A DNA stretch of 64,000 nucleotides from Pseudomonas sp. AB6. Lineage in GTDB: Bacteria > Pseudomonadota > Gammaproteobacteria > Pseudomonadales > Pseudomonadaceae. The notes under the pieces are model-generated. The model was not told the DNA's origin and did no database searches. It saw nothing but the letters and a program-made list of their open reading frames with translations. The position numbers were made by a program, and so were the translations under genes. The stretch is taken from contig NZ_JAVIWJ010000001.1 of assembly GCF_034314105.1 (NCBI RefSeq), positions 2,357,501 to 2,421,500 of the forward strand, given 5' to 3'. Positions 46,303 to 54,356 of this stretch are shown in pieces. Numbering within the stretch: the stretch's first letter is position 1; each line of letters starts with the position of its first letter.

Positions 46303-47727
46303 TTACTGCGGTTTGCGACGACCAAAGCCTGGACGCTGGCCAGAGCCTGCTGGCGGACCGTTGCGTTTGCCCGAAGGCTTGCCGTTGTCTACCAGAACAA
46401 TGCCCGCACGCTGCTGTTTAGGCTTGGCTGGGCGCTTGCTCACGTCACTTGGACGTTCTGCGACTGGCGTGCCGCGGCTGTCCGAACGCCCGTTGGCTGG
46501 ACGCGGAGTGCGAGGTGAATCACCACGCGGCGCACGCGGCGAACGCTCGGCCGAATCACTGCGCGGAGTACGCGGAGCGCTGGCACCGTCTTCACGCGGT
46601 TTGCGTGCAGGACGTTCAGCACCTTCGCTGCGGCCACGCAACGGACGATTAGTCTCGCCGCCTGCACCGGAACGCCCGGTGGCAGGACGCGGAGCACGAC
46701 CCGACGAGTCGGAACGCGGGCCTGACGGACGCGTGTCACGGTTGCCTTCCGAACGAGGACGGTCGCGCTCGCTACCGGTCACTTGCGGCTGACGTGGCGC
46801 ACGCTCACCAGTCGGTGCCGGAGCGCCCGGGTTGGCCGGACGCAAGGTACGAACGCGCTCGCCTTTGCCCAATGGGCGCGACGATTGACGCTGAAGACGC
46901 TCCATCTTGTCTTTGGTCTTGGCGTTCATTTGCGGCTGAGCAACCGGCGTCAGGCCCACTTCGGCGCTGAGGGTGTCGACTTCGTACTGGCTCATTTCGC
47001 GCCAGCGACCCATCGGCAGGTCGGAGTTAAGGAAAACCGGACCGTAACGCACACGCTTCAAGCGGCTGACCACCAGGCCCTGGGATTCCCAGAGACGGCG
47101 GACTTCGCGGTTACGACCTTCCATCACGACGCAGTGGTACCAATGGTTGAAGCCTTCACCGCCCGGCGCTTGCTGAATGTCGGTGAAACGCGCCGGTCCA
47201 TCTTCCAGCACTACACCGGTCTTGAGGCGCAGCAGCATGTCGTCATCGACTTCGCCACGCACACGGACCGCGTATTCACGGTCCATCTCGAAAGACGGGT
47301 GCATCAGGCGGTTGGCCAATTCACCGTCAGTGGTGAACATCAGCAAACCGGTGGTGTTGATGTCCAGACGACCGATGTTGACCCAGCGGCCCTCTTTCGG
47401 GCGCGGCAAGCGATCAAACACCGTCGGGCGACCTTCTGGGTCGTCACGGGTGCAAATTTCACCGTCTGGTTTGTTGTACATGATGACGCGACGTACCGAT
47501 TCGGCCGTCTCTTCGCGTTTTATCACGCGGCCATCAACGCTGATGGCGTCATGCAGGTCGACGCGTTGACCGAGGGTCGCGTCTTTGCCATTGACCTTGA
47601 TTCGGCCTTGGCTGATCCAGTCTTCGACGTCACGTCGTGAACCTACGCCAATACGTGCCAGAACCTTTTGCAGTTTTTCGCCTGCTGGGCCGTCTTCTTT
47701 GCTGTCAAGCGTGTCTTTGTCACTCAT
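46303..47727 (-). CDS. rluB: 23S rRNA pseudouridine-2605 synthase RluB with long disordered tail
   Basis: 474 residues, far longer than E. coli RluB (about 290). An S4 RNA-binding domain (GEKLQKVLARIGVGSRRDVEDWISQGRIKVNG, residues 16-75) precedes the RsuA-type catalytic domain: VIMYNKPDGEICTRDD and the aspartate motif GRLDINTTGLLMFTTDGELANRLMHPS (Asp near 122). Residues from about 280 are a low-complexity tail of Arg, Pro, Ser, Gly and Asp with repeats like RSDS-RxPR and RTPRPANGRS, likely RNA-binding and disordered. GGAGG 7 nt before the ATG. Confidence 0.93.
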   Translation of the reverse strand: MSDKDTLDSKEDGPAGEKLQKVLARIGVGSRRDVEDWISQGRIKVNGKDATLGQRVDLHDAISVDGRVIKREETAESVRRVIMYNKPDGEICTRDDPEGRPTVFDRLPRPKEGRWVNIGRLDINTTGLLMFTTDGELANRLMHPSFEMDREYAVRVRGEVDDDMLLRLKTGVVLEDGPARFTDIQQAPGGEGFNHWYHCVVMEGRNREVRRLWESQGLVVSRLKRVRYGPVFLNSDLPMGRWREMSQYEVDTLSAEVGLTPVAQPQMNAKTKDKMERLQRQSSRPLGKGERVRTLRPANPGAPAPTGERAPRQPQVTGSERDRPRSEGNRDTRPSGPRSDSSGRAPRPATGRSGAGGETNRPLRGRSEGAERPARKPREDGASAPRTPRSDSAERSPRAPRGDSPRTPRPANGRSDSRGTPVAERPSDVSKRPAKPKQQRAGIVLVDNGKPSGKRNGPPAGSGQRPGFGRRKPQ

Positions 47728-47887
47728 CTGGGCACCTCCCGGTGTGTCGATAACAGGTCGCGCTGAGAAATGGCGCGAGCTGATTGCTGAATCTGAAGCC
47801 TATGGCGATGTATGAAATCGCAAAAGGTCGCGAATCATACGCGCAAGGCGCCTACTGCGCACCAAAGACTAGTGCAATTGCGTAGAC

Positions 47888-48076
47888 CTACCTCTTTTTC
47901 CGCCGACCGGCGGCCTTCATCTGGATCAAACGCTTCGCAGAATCGGCCAGCACCGTGCGCCTGTCAGCCTTGTCGAGCTTTTTCCAAGCCTTGATTTCAT
48001 GTTTGCTGCGGCCACACCCCACGCAGATGTCATCATCGAACTTGCAGACACTGATGCAGGGATTTTTGCTGCTCAT
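47888..48076 (-). CDS. DUF1289 small protein
   Basis: 62 residues. The N-terminus MSSKNPCISVCKFDDDICVGCGR has the four-cysteine pattern (C-x3-C-x6-C-x2-C) of DUF1289, likely a metal site; a basic helix and KRLIQMKAAGRRKKR tail follow. AGGA 8 nt before the ATG at 48076 decides the start. Function unknown. Confidence 0.85.
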   Translation of the reverse strand: MSSKNPCISVCKFDDDICVGCGRSKHEIKAWKKLDKADRRTVLADSAKRLIQMKAAGRRKKR

Positions 48077-48113
48077 GGAAGAGTCCTGAAAAAGTGGAGC
48101 CTTGGGCATAGGG

Positions 48114-48201
48114 TGGAGCGAACCTGTTCGCGAAGCAGGCAACTCGGTCTATCTGAGCACCCCGGTGCTGCAGGAATCTCCGCGAACAAGTTCGTCCTAC
48201 C
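48114..48201. repeat. REP pair (inverted) between DUF1289 gene and scpB
   Basis: GGAGCGAACCTGTTCGCGAA and, 45 nt later, CCGCGAACAAGTTCGTCCTA then CC: two REP arms in inverted orientation with a separate small hairpin (GAGCACCCCGGTGCT) between them. Confidence 0.75.
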
Positions 48202-48218
48202 GAAAATTTGCGAACTCC

Positions 48219-48986
48219 CTATGAGGGGTCTTTACCGACTTCGTCTGGCTCAGCGAGATCAATCCGCAATAAATCATCAAAGTCTGTCTTGAGACCCAAC
48301 TCCATGGAGTCAAGTTCGACCAATAAACTGCGGAAGCTGGTTTCGTCCCTTGGCGGCCCTGGTTCAGCGTCCGGGTCGAGGCTGGCGTCGGCCAGGGCTT
48401 GCAGGCTGGCGGGTACTGGAGCGTCGTCGAAATCGAGCATGGGCTCAGGTTCTAGTTCGCGTAGTGCAGCCAAAGGCGGCAAGTCATCAAGGTTTTTCAG
48501 GTTGAAATGATCGAGGAACGCCTTGGTCGTAGCAAACATCGCGGGCCTGCCCGGCACTTCGCGGTAGCCGACGATCCTGATCCATTCGCGATCCAACAGG
48601 GTTTTGACGATGTGGCTGTTAACCGCTACGCCCCGCACATCTTCGATTTCGCCACGGGTAATCGGTTGACGATAAGCAATCAGCGCAATGGTTTCCAGCA
48701 TCGCCCGGGAATAACGCTGCGGTCGTTCTTCCCACAAGCGCCCCACCCACGGCGAATATTGCGCACGGATTTGCAAGCGATAGCCGGACGCAACTTCCTT
48801 GAGTTCAAATGCGCGGCCTTCACAAGATTTTTCCAGCAGCTGCAGCGCTTTTTTAAATATCGGCGGCTCCGGACGCTCGCCGTCCTCAAACAGCTCAAAG
48901 AGGCGCTCCAGCGCTTGTGGTTTTCCAGAGGCCAGCAAAAAGGCTTCGAGCAGGGTGACTAGCTCGCGGGGGTCGGTCAAGTTCAT
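48219..48986 (-). CDS. scpB: Segregation and condensation protein B
   Basis: 255 residues, partner of ScpA and SMC or MksB-type condensins in chromosome segregation. Two winged-helix domains: residues 6-80 (ELVTLLEAFLLASGKPQALERLFELF) and 85-165 (SRAMLETIALIAYRQPITRGEIEDVRGVAVNSHIVKTLLDREWIRIVGYREVPGRPAMFATT), the conserved ScpB core. The C-terminal 75 residues are acidic and proline-rich, probably disordered. 19 nt after scpA. Confidence 0.95.
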   Translation of the reverse strand: MNLTDPRELVTLLEAFLLASGKPQALERLFELFEDGERPEPPIFKKALQLLEKSCEGRAFELKEVASGYRLQIRAQYSPWVGRLWEERPQRYSRAMLETIALIAYRQPITRGEIEDVRGVAVNSHIVKTLLDREWIRIVGYREVPGRPAMFATTKAFLDHFNLKNLDDLPPLAALRELEPEPMLDFDDAPVPASLQALADASLDPDAEPGPPRDETSFRSLLVELDSMELGLKTDFDDLLRIDLAEPDEVGKDPS

Positions 48987-49005
48987 GCTTTGGCTCTTTG
49001 CTCGG

Positions 49006-49839
49006 TTATTCGGCTCTTGCGCGGACGTGAATCGCCGCGAAGGCCTCGTTTTGCACTAGATCGACCAAGGATTCTTTAACCAGCTCCAGAATCGCCATGA
49101 AGGTCACGACTACACCGAGGCGCCCTTCTTCGGCCTTAAACAGTTCGGAAAACGGCACGAAACCACCGCCTTTGAGGCGTTCAAGCACATCGCTCATGCG
49201 TTCACGGGTCGACAGCGCCTCACGACTCACCTGGTGACTTTCAAACATATCGCCTCGGTGCAGCACTTGCGCCATGGACATCAATAACTCTTCAAGGCTG
49301 ACGTCTGGCAGCAGTCGCCGGGCCCGGGCTTCGGGCGCGTCCAGTTTAGGCACAACAACATCACGCCCAACCCGGCTTAAACCATCAATGCCTTCAGCCG
49401 CCGCCTTGAAGCGCTCGTACTGTTGCAGACGCCGGATCAACTCGGCCCGAGGATCATCTTCTTCGGCTTCAATCTCCGCAGAACGCGGCAGCAGCATGCG
49501 CGATTTGATTTCGGCCAACATAGCGGCCATTACCAGATACTCCGCCGCCAACTCCAGGCGCACAGTTTTCATCAGCTCGACATACCCCATGTATTGCCGA
49601 GTGATTTCGGCCACGGGGATGTCGAGAATATTAATGTTCTGTTTGCGAATCAGGTATAGCAGCAAGTCTAGCGGACCTTCGAACGCATCAAGAAACACTT
49701 CCAGCGCGTCCGGCGGAATATAGAGGTCTTGCGGCATGTGCATCACCGCCTGGCCGTAGACCATGGCGAATGGCAACTCTTGCTGAGCGCCTGCCTGGTT
49801 GTCCAGGATTGCCGGTTCCACGTTAGCCGCCGCTGCCAT
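49006..49839 (-). CDS. scpA: Segregation and condensation protein A
   Basis: 277 residues, kleisin subunit bridging SMC heads. The conserved N-terminal part is LEVFLDAFEGPLDLLLYLIRKQNINILDIPVAEITRQYMGYVE (residues 46-90), then AAEYLVMAAMLAEIKSRMLLPR; the C-terminal winged helix includes RLGVVVTFMAILELVKESLVDLVQNEAFAAIHVR. The ATG at 49839 directly abuts the yciO-like stop; a later Met may be used, as the first 45 residues are not conserved in look. Confidence 0.94.
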   Translation of the reverse strand: MAAAANVEPAILDNQAGAQQELPFAMVYGQAVMHMPQDLYIPPDALEVFLDAFEGPLDLLLYLIRKQNINILDIPVAEITRQYMGYVELMKTVRLELAAEYLVMAAMLAEIKSRMLLPRSAEIEAEEDDPRAELIRRLQQYERFKAAAEGIDGLSRVGRDVVVPKLDAPEARARRLLPDVSLEELLMSMAQVLHRGDMFESHQVSREALSTRERMSDVLERLKGGGFVPFSELFKAEEGRLGVVVTFMAILELVKESLVDLVQNEAFAAIHVRARAE

Positions 49840-50469
49840 TCAGGCTTCAACCTCGAACGGTCGCGGGTCGCCGCAGCCCACGCGGATTATTTGTGCTTCG
49901 CCGTCTGCCAAATTAATCACGGTAGACGCCGAGATGCCACCGATACCGCCGTCAATGATCAAGTCAACCTGATGCTCCAGCAGTTGACGCATTTCGTAGG
50001 GGTCGCTCAACGGGACGGTCTCGCCGGGCATGATCAAGCTCACGCTCATCAACGGCTCGCCCAGTTCCACTAACAATGCCTGAGCGATGGGGTGGCTAGG
50101 CACCCGCAGGCCAATTGTCCGGCGCTTAGGATGCAGGATCAACCGCGGTACTTCGCGGGTGGCATTAAGAATAAACGTGTACGGCCCCGGCGTATGAATT
50201 CTAAGCGCGCGAAACGCTGCTGTATCTACTTTAGCGTAAGTACCGAGCTGCGATAAATCACAGCACATCAACGTGAAGTTGTGCTTATCGTCCAATTGGC
50301 GCAAACGACGGATGCGCTCAATAGCGCTTTTATCGCCGATCTGACAACCCAGCGCGTAGGACGAGTCCGTGGGATACACCACCAAACCGCCCGCCTTGAT
50401 GATCTCAGCTGCTTGCTTTATCAGACGCGCCTGCGGGTTTTCCGGGTGCACCTGGAAAAATTGACTCAC
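49840..50469 (-). CDS. yciO: YciO/Sua5 family protein (threonylcarbamoyl-AMP synthase-like)
   Basis: 209 residues from a GTG start (50469) supported by AGGAAG 7 nt upstream; this matches the family N-terminus SQFFQVHPENPQARLIKQA. The YrdC fold shows as GGLVVYPTDSSYALGC and NFTLMCCDLSQLG, HTPGPYTFILNATREVPR, and KRRTIGLRVPSHPIAQALL. Related to TsaC, which makes threonylcarbamoyl-AMP for tRNA t6A, but YciO proteins are a separate branch with weaker activity. Part of the chain rnm-yciO-scpA-scpB. Confidence 0.9.
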   Translation of the reverse strand: MSQFFQVHPENPQARLIKQAAEIIKAGGLVVYPTDSSYALGCQIGDKSAIERIRRLRQLDDKHNFTLMCCDLSQLGTYAKVDTAAFRALRIHTPGPYTFILNATREVPRLILHPKRRTIGLRVPSHPIAQALLVELGEPLMSVSLIMPGETVPLSDPYEMRQLLEHQVDLIIDGGIGGISASTVINLADGEAQIIRVGCGDPRPFEVEA

Positions 50470-50482
50470 GGTATCTTCCTGT

Positions 50483-51343
50483 TCAGACAGCAGTAGGCTG
50501 GTCATGTTTGAATCGACACCAAAGTGGCGGTAAATCCTCGGGCAACGGGCGATAAATGCCAATCTCGGACCACGCGCCAGGGGCATGAAAGTCACTACCG
50601 GCAGTTACCAGCAGACCAAACTCACGAGCCAAAATAGCCAGACCGCCGACCTGTATTGCAGGCTGCAGGCCGTTGACTACCTCAATAGCGTGACCGCCGG
50701 CCTGAAGATAGTTGGCGACCAGTTTACGGCGTTTACTACGGGTGAAATCATAGTGCCAAGGGTGGGCCAGACTGACCCATGCGTTGGCTTCGCGCAGGGT
50801 CGCGACGGTCTCCTCCAGCGTTGGCCAATGTTGCTTGACGTCGCCCAGTTTGCCAGCGCCCAGCCATTTACGAAATGCCTCGGCGCGATCCTTGACGAAA
50901 CCGGCCCTTACCATAAAGTCTGCGAAGTGCGGTCGAGCGGGCGCATTGCCGCTATCACCGAGCTCTTTCTGGATGGATCGAGCCCCTTCCAAGGCTCCAG
51001 GCATACCTTTGATCGCCAATTTTCGGCTTATTTCCTCCGCACGCAACCAGCGGCCATGGTGCAAACGCTCAATAGCCGCGATCAATACGGGGGCCTGTAT
51101 GTCGAAATCGTAGCCTAAAACGTGAATGGTGGCACCGCCCCAAGTGCAGGACAATTCGACACCATTAACCAACTGCATCCCCAGCGCAAGCGCCGCATTA
51201 CGGGCTTCTTCGAGTCCTTCGAGGGTATCGTGATCGGTCAGGGCGAGCATCCGCACACCGTTTTCATAAGCACGCGCAACAAGAACCGCAGGCGCTAATG
51301 CGCCATCGGAAGCGGTGCTGTGGCAGTGCAGGTCAACATTCAT
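50483..51343 (-). CDS. rnm: PHP-domain phosphoesterase (RNase AM / YciV)
   Basis: 286 residues. PHP metal motifs: DLHCHSTASDG (residues 4-14), ALTDHDTLEGLEEA, GVELSC, WVSLAHPWHYD and SDFHAPG near the end. Known homologues hydrolyse 3',5'-nucleoside bisphosphates and trim the 5' ends of rRNAs. ATG 51343 chosen by family N-terminus (MNVDLHCHST); an upstream Met at 51364 exists. Divergent from yciB. Confidence 0.9.
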   Translation of the reverse strand: MNVDLHCHSTASDGALAPAVLVARAYENGVRMLALTDHDTLEGLEEARNAALALGMQLVNGVELSCTWGGATIHVLGYDFDIQAPVLIAAIERLHHGRWLRAEEISRKLAIKGMPGALEGARSIQKELGDSGNAPARPHFADFMVRAGFVKDRAEAFRKWLGAGKLGDVKQHWPTLEETVATLREANAWVSLAHPWHYDFTRSKRRKLVANYLQAGGHAIEVVNGLQPAIQVGGLAILAREFGLLVTAGSDFHAPGAWSEIGIYRPLPEDLPPLWCRFKHDQPTAV

Positions 51344-51409
51344 AGGTAGCGCTTTCGCAGTCATTGATGTTTGTTATTATGCCGCCACATCCTGCATCTG
51401 GCTGCCATT

Positions 51410-52006
51410 GTGAAACAATTCATCGACTTCATTCCGCTGCTGCTGTTTTTTATCGTGTACAAAATCGAACCTCGTGCCGTCGACATCCTTGGCCATAGCA
51501 TCATGGTGGGTGGAATTTTCAGCGCCACAGCGATGTTGATCATCAGTTCGATCGTTGTGTATGGCATTTTGTTCATCACTCAGCGTCGGCTGGAAAAAAG
51601 CCAATGGCTCACACTGCTTGCTTGCCTGGTGTTTGGCAGCTTGACCTTGGCGTTCCATAGCGAGGCCGTCCTTAAGTGGAAGGCACCAGTGGTCAACTGG
51701 GTATTTGCTCTGGCATTTTTCGGCAGTCATTTCATCGGTGATCGTCCGCTGATCCAACGCATAATGGGCCACGCACTGACCTTGCCGCAGGCGATCTGGA
51801 CTCGATTGAATATCGCCTGGATCATTTTCTTCGTGTTCTGCGGCGCAGCTAACCTGTATGTGGCCTTTACTTATCAGGATTACTGGGTCGACTTCAAAGT
51901 GTTCGGCAGTCTTGGCCTGACCTTACTGTTTCTACTGGGTCAAGGGATATTCCTCGCCCGCCACCTGCACGACGCGGACCCTTCAACGCCTGAAACCAAG
52001 GAATGA
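51410..52006 (+). CDS. yciB: Inner membrane septation protein A family (YciB)
   Basis: 198 residues with five or six membrane helices. The start [21 protein letters not shown] is the family N-terminus, giving a GTG start at 51410; longer versions look non-homologous. [33 protein letters not shown] and [24 protein letters not shown] are conserved. Involved in envelope synthesis and cell division. Overlaps yciI by a few bases. Confidence 0.93.
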   Translation: MKQFIDFIPLLLFFIVYKIEPRAVDILGHSIMVGGIFSATAMLIISSIVVYGILFITQRRLEKSQWLTLLACLVFGSLTLAFHSEAVLKWKAPVVNWVFALAFFGSHFIGDRPLIQRIMGHALTLPQAIWTRLNIAWIIFFVFCGAANLYVAFTYQDYWVDFKVFGSLGLTLLFLLGQGIFLARHLHDADPSTPETKE

Positions 52007-52008
52007 AT

Positions 52009-52308
52009 ATGCTCTACGCAATCGTTGCGACCGACGTCGCTAATTCGCTGGAAAAAAGGCTGACTGCAAGACCTGATCATTTGGCGCGCCTGATTGCACT
52101 AAAAGATGAAGGCCGAATGGTACTGGCCGGCCCGCACCCGGCTATAGATAGCAACGATCCTGGCAGTGCCGGTTTCTCCGGCAGCTTGATCGTCGCCGAG
52201 TTCGAATCCCTAACAGCAGCGCAAACCTGGGCCGACGCTGATCCTTATGTCGCCGCTGGCGTATATGCCAATGTGGTGGTCAAGCCGTTCAAGCAAGTAT
52301 TGCCTTAA
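52009..52308 (+). CDS. yciI: YciI family protein
   Basis: 99 residues, [47 protein letters not shown] and [26 protein letters not shown]: the small ferredoxin-like YciI fold with the conserved Asp-His pair. Enzymatic role unknown in this clade. AAGGA 7 nt before ATG 52009; coupled to yciB. Confidence 0.92.
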   Translation: MLYAIVATDVANSLEKRLTARPDHLARLIALKDEGRMVLAGPHPAIDSNDPGSAGFSGSLIVAEFESLTAAQTWADADPYVAAGVYANVVVKPFKQVLP

Positions 52309-52426
52309 ACCACAGCGCCGACGCCGCGTTTACCAAGCGGCGCCAACCGATCAATTCGGTATTGCTCACGATTGCGCTCAACCTGCCGATAACCCGCCGA
52401 CACTCAAAAAAAATATAGGCGTTCAG

Positions 52427-52837
52427 ATGCGTTCAGGTTCGATGTGCTTGTTGTTGGTTCTATTGAGCGTTGGCATTAACGCCCAGGCTGAAGAAACCTC
52501 TACCCCCGCAGGGTCCATAGTGTTACCGCTAAGTACGGGTAACCGGATCGCCGATTTGCAACAGCGCCTCACGGCGAGCGAGCAACAACGCGAAAAATTG
52601 AGCCAACAAATTCAAAACACAAACACCGAACCTGAGAGTTCACAACTGAGTCGCCTGCGTCTCGAAAACCAACGCCTCACGTTGCAACTCAAAGAATCGC
52701 TGGCAGCTGCGCCGCTGCGCATGTTCACTGAGCAACAGCAATGGTTCGTTACTGGCGGCGGTGTGGCTATGATTGCCCTTCTTTGCGGTATTTTTGCCAG
52801 CGGCTGGCGCAGACAACGTCGGCAGTGGCTAAATTGA
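52427..52837 (+). CDS. Membrane-anchored coiled-coil protein upstream of cpxR
   Basis: 136 residues. A signal peptide (MRSGSMCLLLVLLSVGINAQA), then a coiled coil (residues 38-95, NRIADLQQRLTASEQQREKLSQQI...LRLENQRLTLQLKESL), and a C-terminal membrane helix (QQWFVTGGGVAMIALLCGIFASGW) with a basic cytoplasmic end RRQRRQWLN. This layout resembles YgiM/TIGR04211-type proteins but without a visible SH3 domain. 7 nt before cpxR in the same direction, so it may belong to the envelope stress operon. ATG at 52442 is an alternative start. Confidence 0.75.
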   Translation: MRSGSMCLLLVLLSVGINAQAEETSTPAGSIVLPLSTGNRIADLQQRLTASEQQREKLSQQIQNTNTEPESSQLSRLRLENQRLTLQLKESLAAAPLRMFTEQQQWFVTGGGVAMIALLCGIFASGWRRQRRQWLN

Positions 52838-52844
52838 GTGAGTC

Positions 52845-53525
52845 ATGAGCGAACTGTTACTAATTGATGATGACGAGGAGCTCTGTGAGCTTCTAAGCAG
52901 TTGGCTAAGCCAGGAAGGTTTTCACGTACATTTTTGCCACGATGGCAGCAGCGCCCGACGCGCACTCGCGAAACTACCGCCACCAGCGGCCGTCGTATTA
53001 GACGTGATGCTCCCTGATGGCAGCGGTCTGGAGTTGCTTAAACAATTACGTACTGATCACCCTGATTTGCCCGTACTGATGCTGTCAGCCCGCGGCGAAC
53101 CGTTGGACCGTATTCTCGGCCTTGAACTGGGCGCCGACGACTACCTGGCAAAACCTTGTGACCCCAGAGAATTGACGGCCCGATTGCGGGCAGTCCTGCG
53201 CCGCAGTCACCCCACAGCGGCGTCAAGCCAGCTCGAACTGGGGGATCTTTGCTTCAGCCCGGTGCGCGGCGTGGTAACTATCGACGAACATGAGTTCACC
53301 CTGACTGTTTCAGAGAGCCGGTTGCTTGAGGCGTTGTTGCGTCAACCCGGCGAGCCGCTGGACAAGCAAGAGCTCGCCCAGCTGGCACTGGGTCGTAAGT
53401 TAACGCTGTATGACCGTAGCTTGGACATGCACGTCAGCAACCTGCGCAAAAAAATCGGCCCCCACGCCGACGGCCGTCCGAGAATCGTAGCCCTGCGCAG
53501 TCGCGGTTATTACTACAGCGCTTGA
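52845..53525 (+). CDS. cpxR: Response regulator CpxR-like
   Basis: 226 residues. Receiver domain: acidic pair LLIDDDEELC (residues 4-12), phosphoacceptor Asp near 51 (AAVVLDVMLPDGSG), Lys near 103 (DDYLAKPCDPRELTARLRA). OmpR-type winged-helix from 130 (LTVSESRLLEALLRQPGEPLDKQELAQ...YDRSLDMHVSNLRKKIG...IVALRSRGYYY). Works with CpxA to switch envelope stress genes. Unlike E. coli, cpxR, cpxP and cpxA lie in one direction here, in the order seen in P. aeruginosa. Confidence 0.92.
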   Translation: MSELLLIDDDEELCELLSSWLSQEGFHVHFCHDGSSARRALAKLPPPAAVVLDVMLPDGSGLELLKQLRTDHPDLPVLMLSARGEPLDRILGLELGADDYLAKPCDPRELTARLRAVLRRSHPTAASSQLELGDLCFSPVRGVVTIDEHEFTLTVSESRLLEALLRQPGEPLDKQELAQLALGRKLTLYDRSLDMHVSNLRKKIGPHADGRPRIVALRSRGYYYSA

Positions 53526-53876
53526 AACCCCTGCCGTCTGTAGCAGGTCTCTCAGCAAACCGGATGAAAATTTGTGTATTTTTAGGTTTCAGGGTGTCAG
53601 AACTGAGGCCTTCGCAAACGAACTCTGTCCACCGATTTGGCGATAGGCAGATTTTGCTACAGAGGCTGCCGAAGGCTCCGAAAACTCAGAAGAGCCTTTG
53701 CCGGTAATCGGCTGTAAAAAATCTCGTTTACAGCACGACTCAAGGGCGCAGTGGTCTCTAAAAGATGATTTTGCATCTTTACCCAAGCTTTACTGTCGCC
53801 TGACCGCCGTTGACCTTGCTCTCCCTACACTGGCCTCAACCGGCCTCGAGTCGAAAACGAGACAAGGAGATTCACT
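53526..53876 (+). promoter_or_regulatory. cpxP promoter region with CpxR-type sites
   Basis: 350 bp without genes. At 53778-53793 TTTAC-CCAAGC-TTTAC is the reverse of GTAAA-N6-GTAAA, matching the E. coli CpxR box (GTAAA-N4-8-GTAAA), 87 nt before cpxP. A further dyad TGTAAAAAATCTCGTTTACA lies at 53713-53732. This points to cpxP having its own CpxR-controlled promoter. A REP-like fragment (GAGGCTGCCGAAGGCTCCGA) is also present near 53663. Confidence 0.55.
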
Positions 53877-54293
53877 ATGCGTAAGACTTTAATCGCTCTG
53901 CTGCTTGCTGCTGCTCTGCCAACCATTGCGATGGCCATGCCTCCTGTAGAGGGTGGTGGTCACGATGATGAAATGCGTCACCACAGCCCCTACAGCCAAC
54001 TGAACCTGACCCACGATCAACGCCAACAAATCGGGCGAATAATGTTAGAGCAACGGCATAGCCGCAAAGAAATCACCGAGCGTTATCTACAAATGCTGCC
54101 ACCTGCTCAGCAGAAGAGCATGCAGGATGAGTTGGATGCCAAGCACCTCAAAGCCCAGAGCGACGTTCGGGTGCTGCTAAAGCCTGACCAGCAAAAACAG
54201 TTCGACGTGATCCAGCAACAGGAGGCTCAACGTCGGGCCGACCACACCGAATTCCAGGATTGGAAAGCGCAAAAGTCTCAGGAATCTAAATAG
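53877..54293 (+). CDS. cpxP: CpxP/Spy-like periplasmic protein
   Basis: 138 residues with a signal peptide (MRKTLIALLLAAALPTIAMA). The mature protein is helical with two LTxxQ-type motifs: LNLTHDQRQQIGRIM and LLKPDQQKQFDVIQQ, marks of the CpxP/Spy family, which inhibits CpxA and acts as a periplasmic chaperone. A His-rich start (GGHDDEMRHHS) could bind metal. Strong site AAGGAG before the ATG at 53877. Between cpxR and cpxA. Confidence 0.9.
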   Translation: MRKTLIALLLAAALPTIAMAMPPVEGGGHDDEMRHHSPYSQLNLTHDQRQQIGRIMLEQRHSRKEITERYLQMLPPAQQKSMQDELDAKHLKAQSDVRVLLKPDQQKQFDVIQQQEAQRRADHTEFQDWKAQKSQESK

Positions 54294-54356
54294 ACACTGG
54301 CTTGGCCCGCCCGACACATGACAATGCGTCGGGTTTTATCGTCCTGAGGAATCTAC

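Noticed and set aside
46783..47640. 285-codon plus-strand ORF opposite rluB
   Set aside because: Antisense to the catalytic half of rluB, which has clear motifs and a good ribosome binding site.
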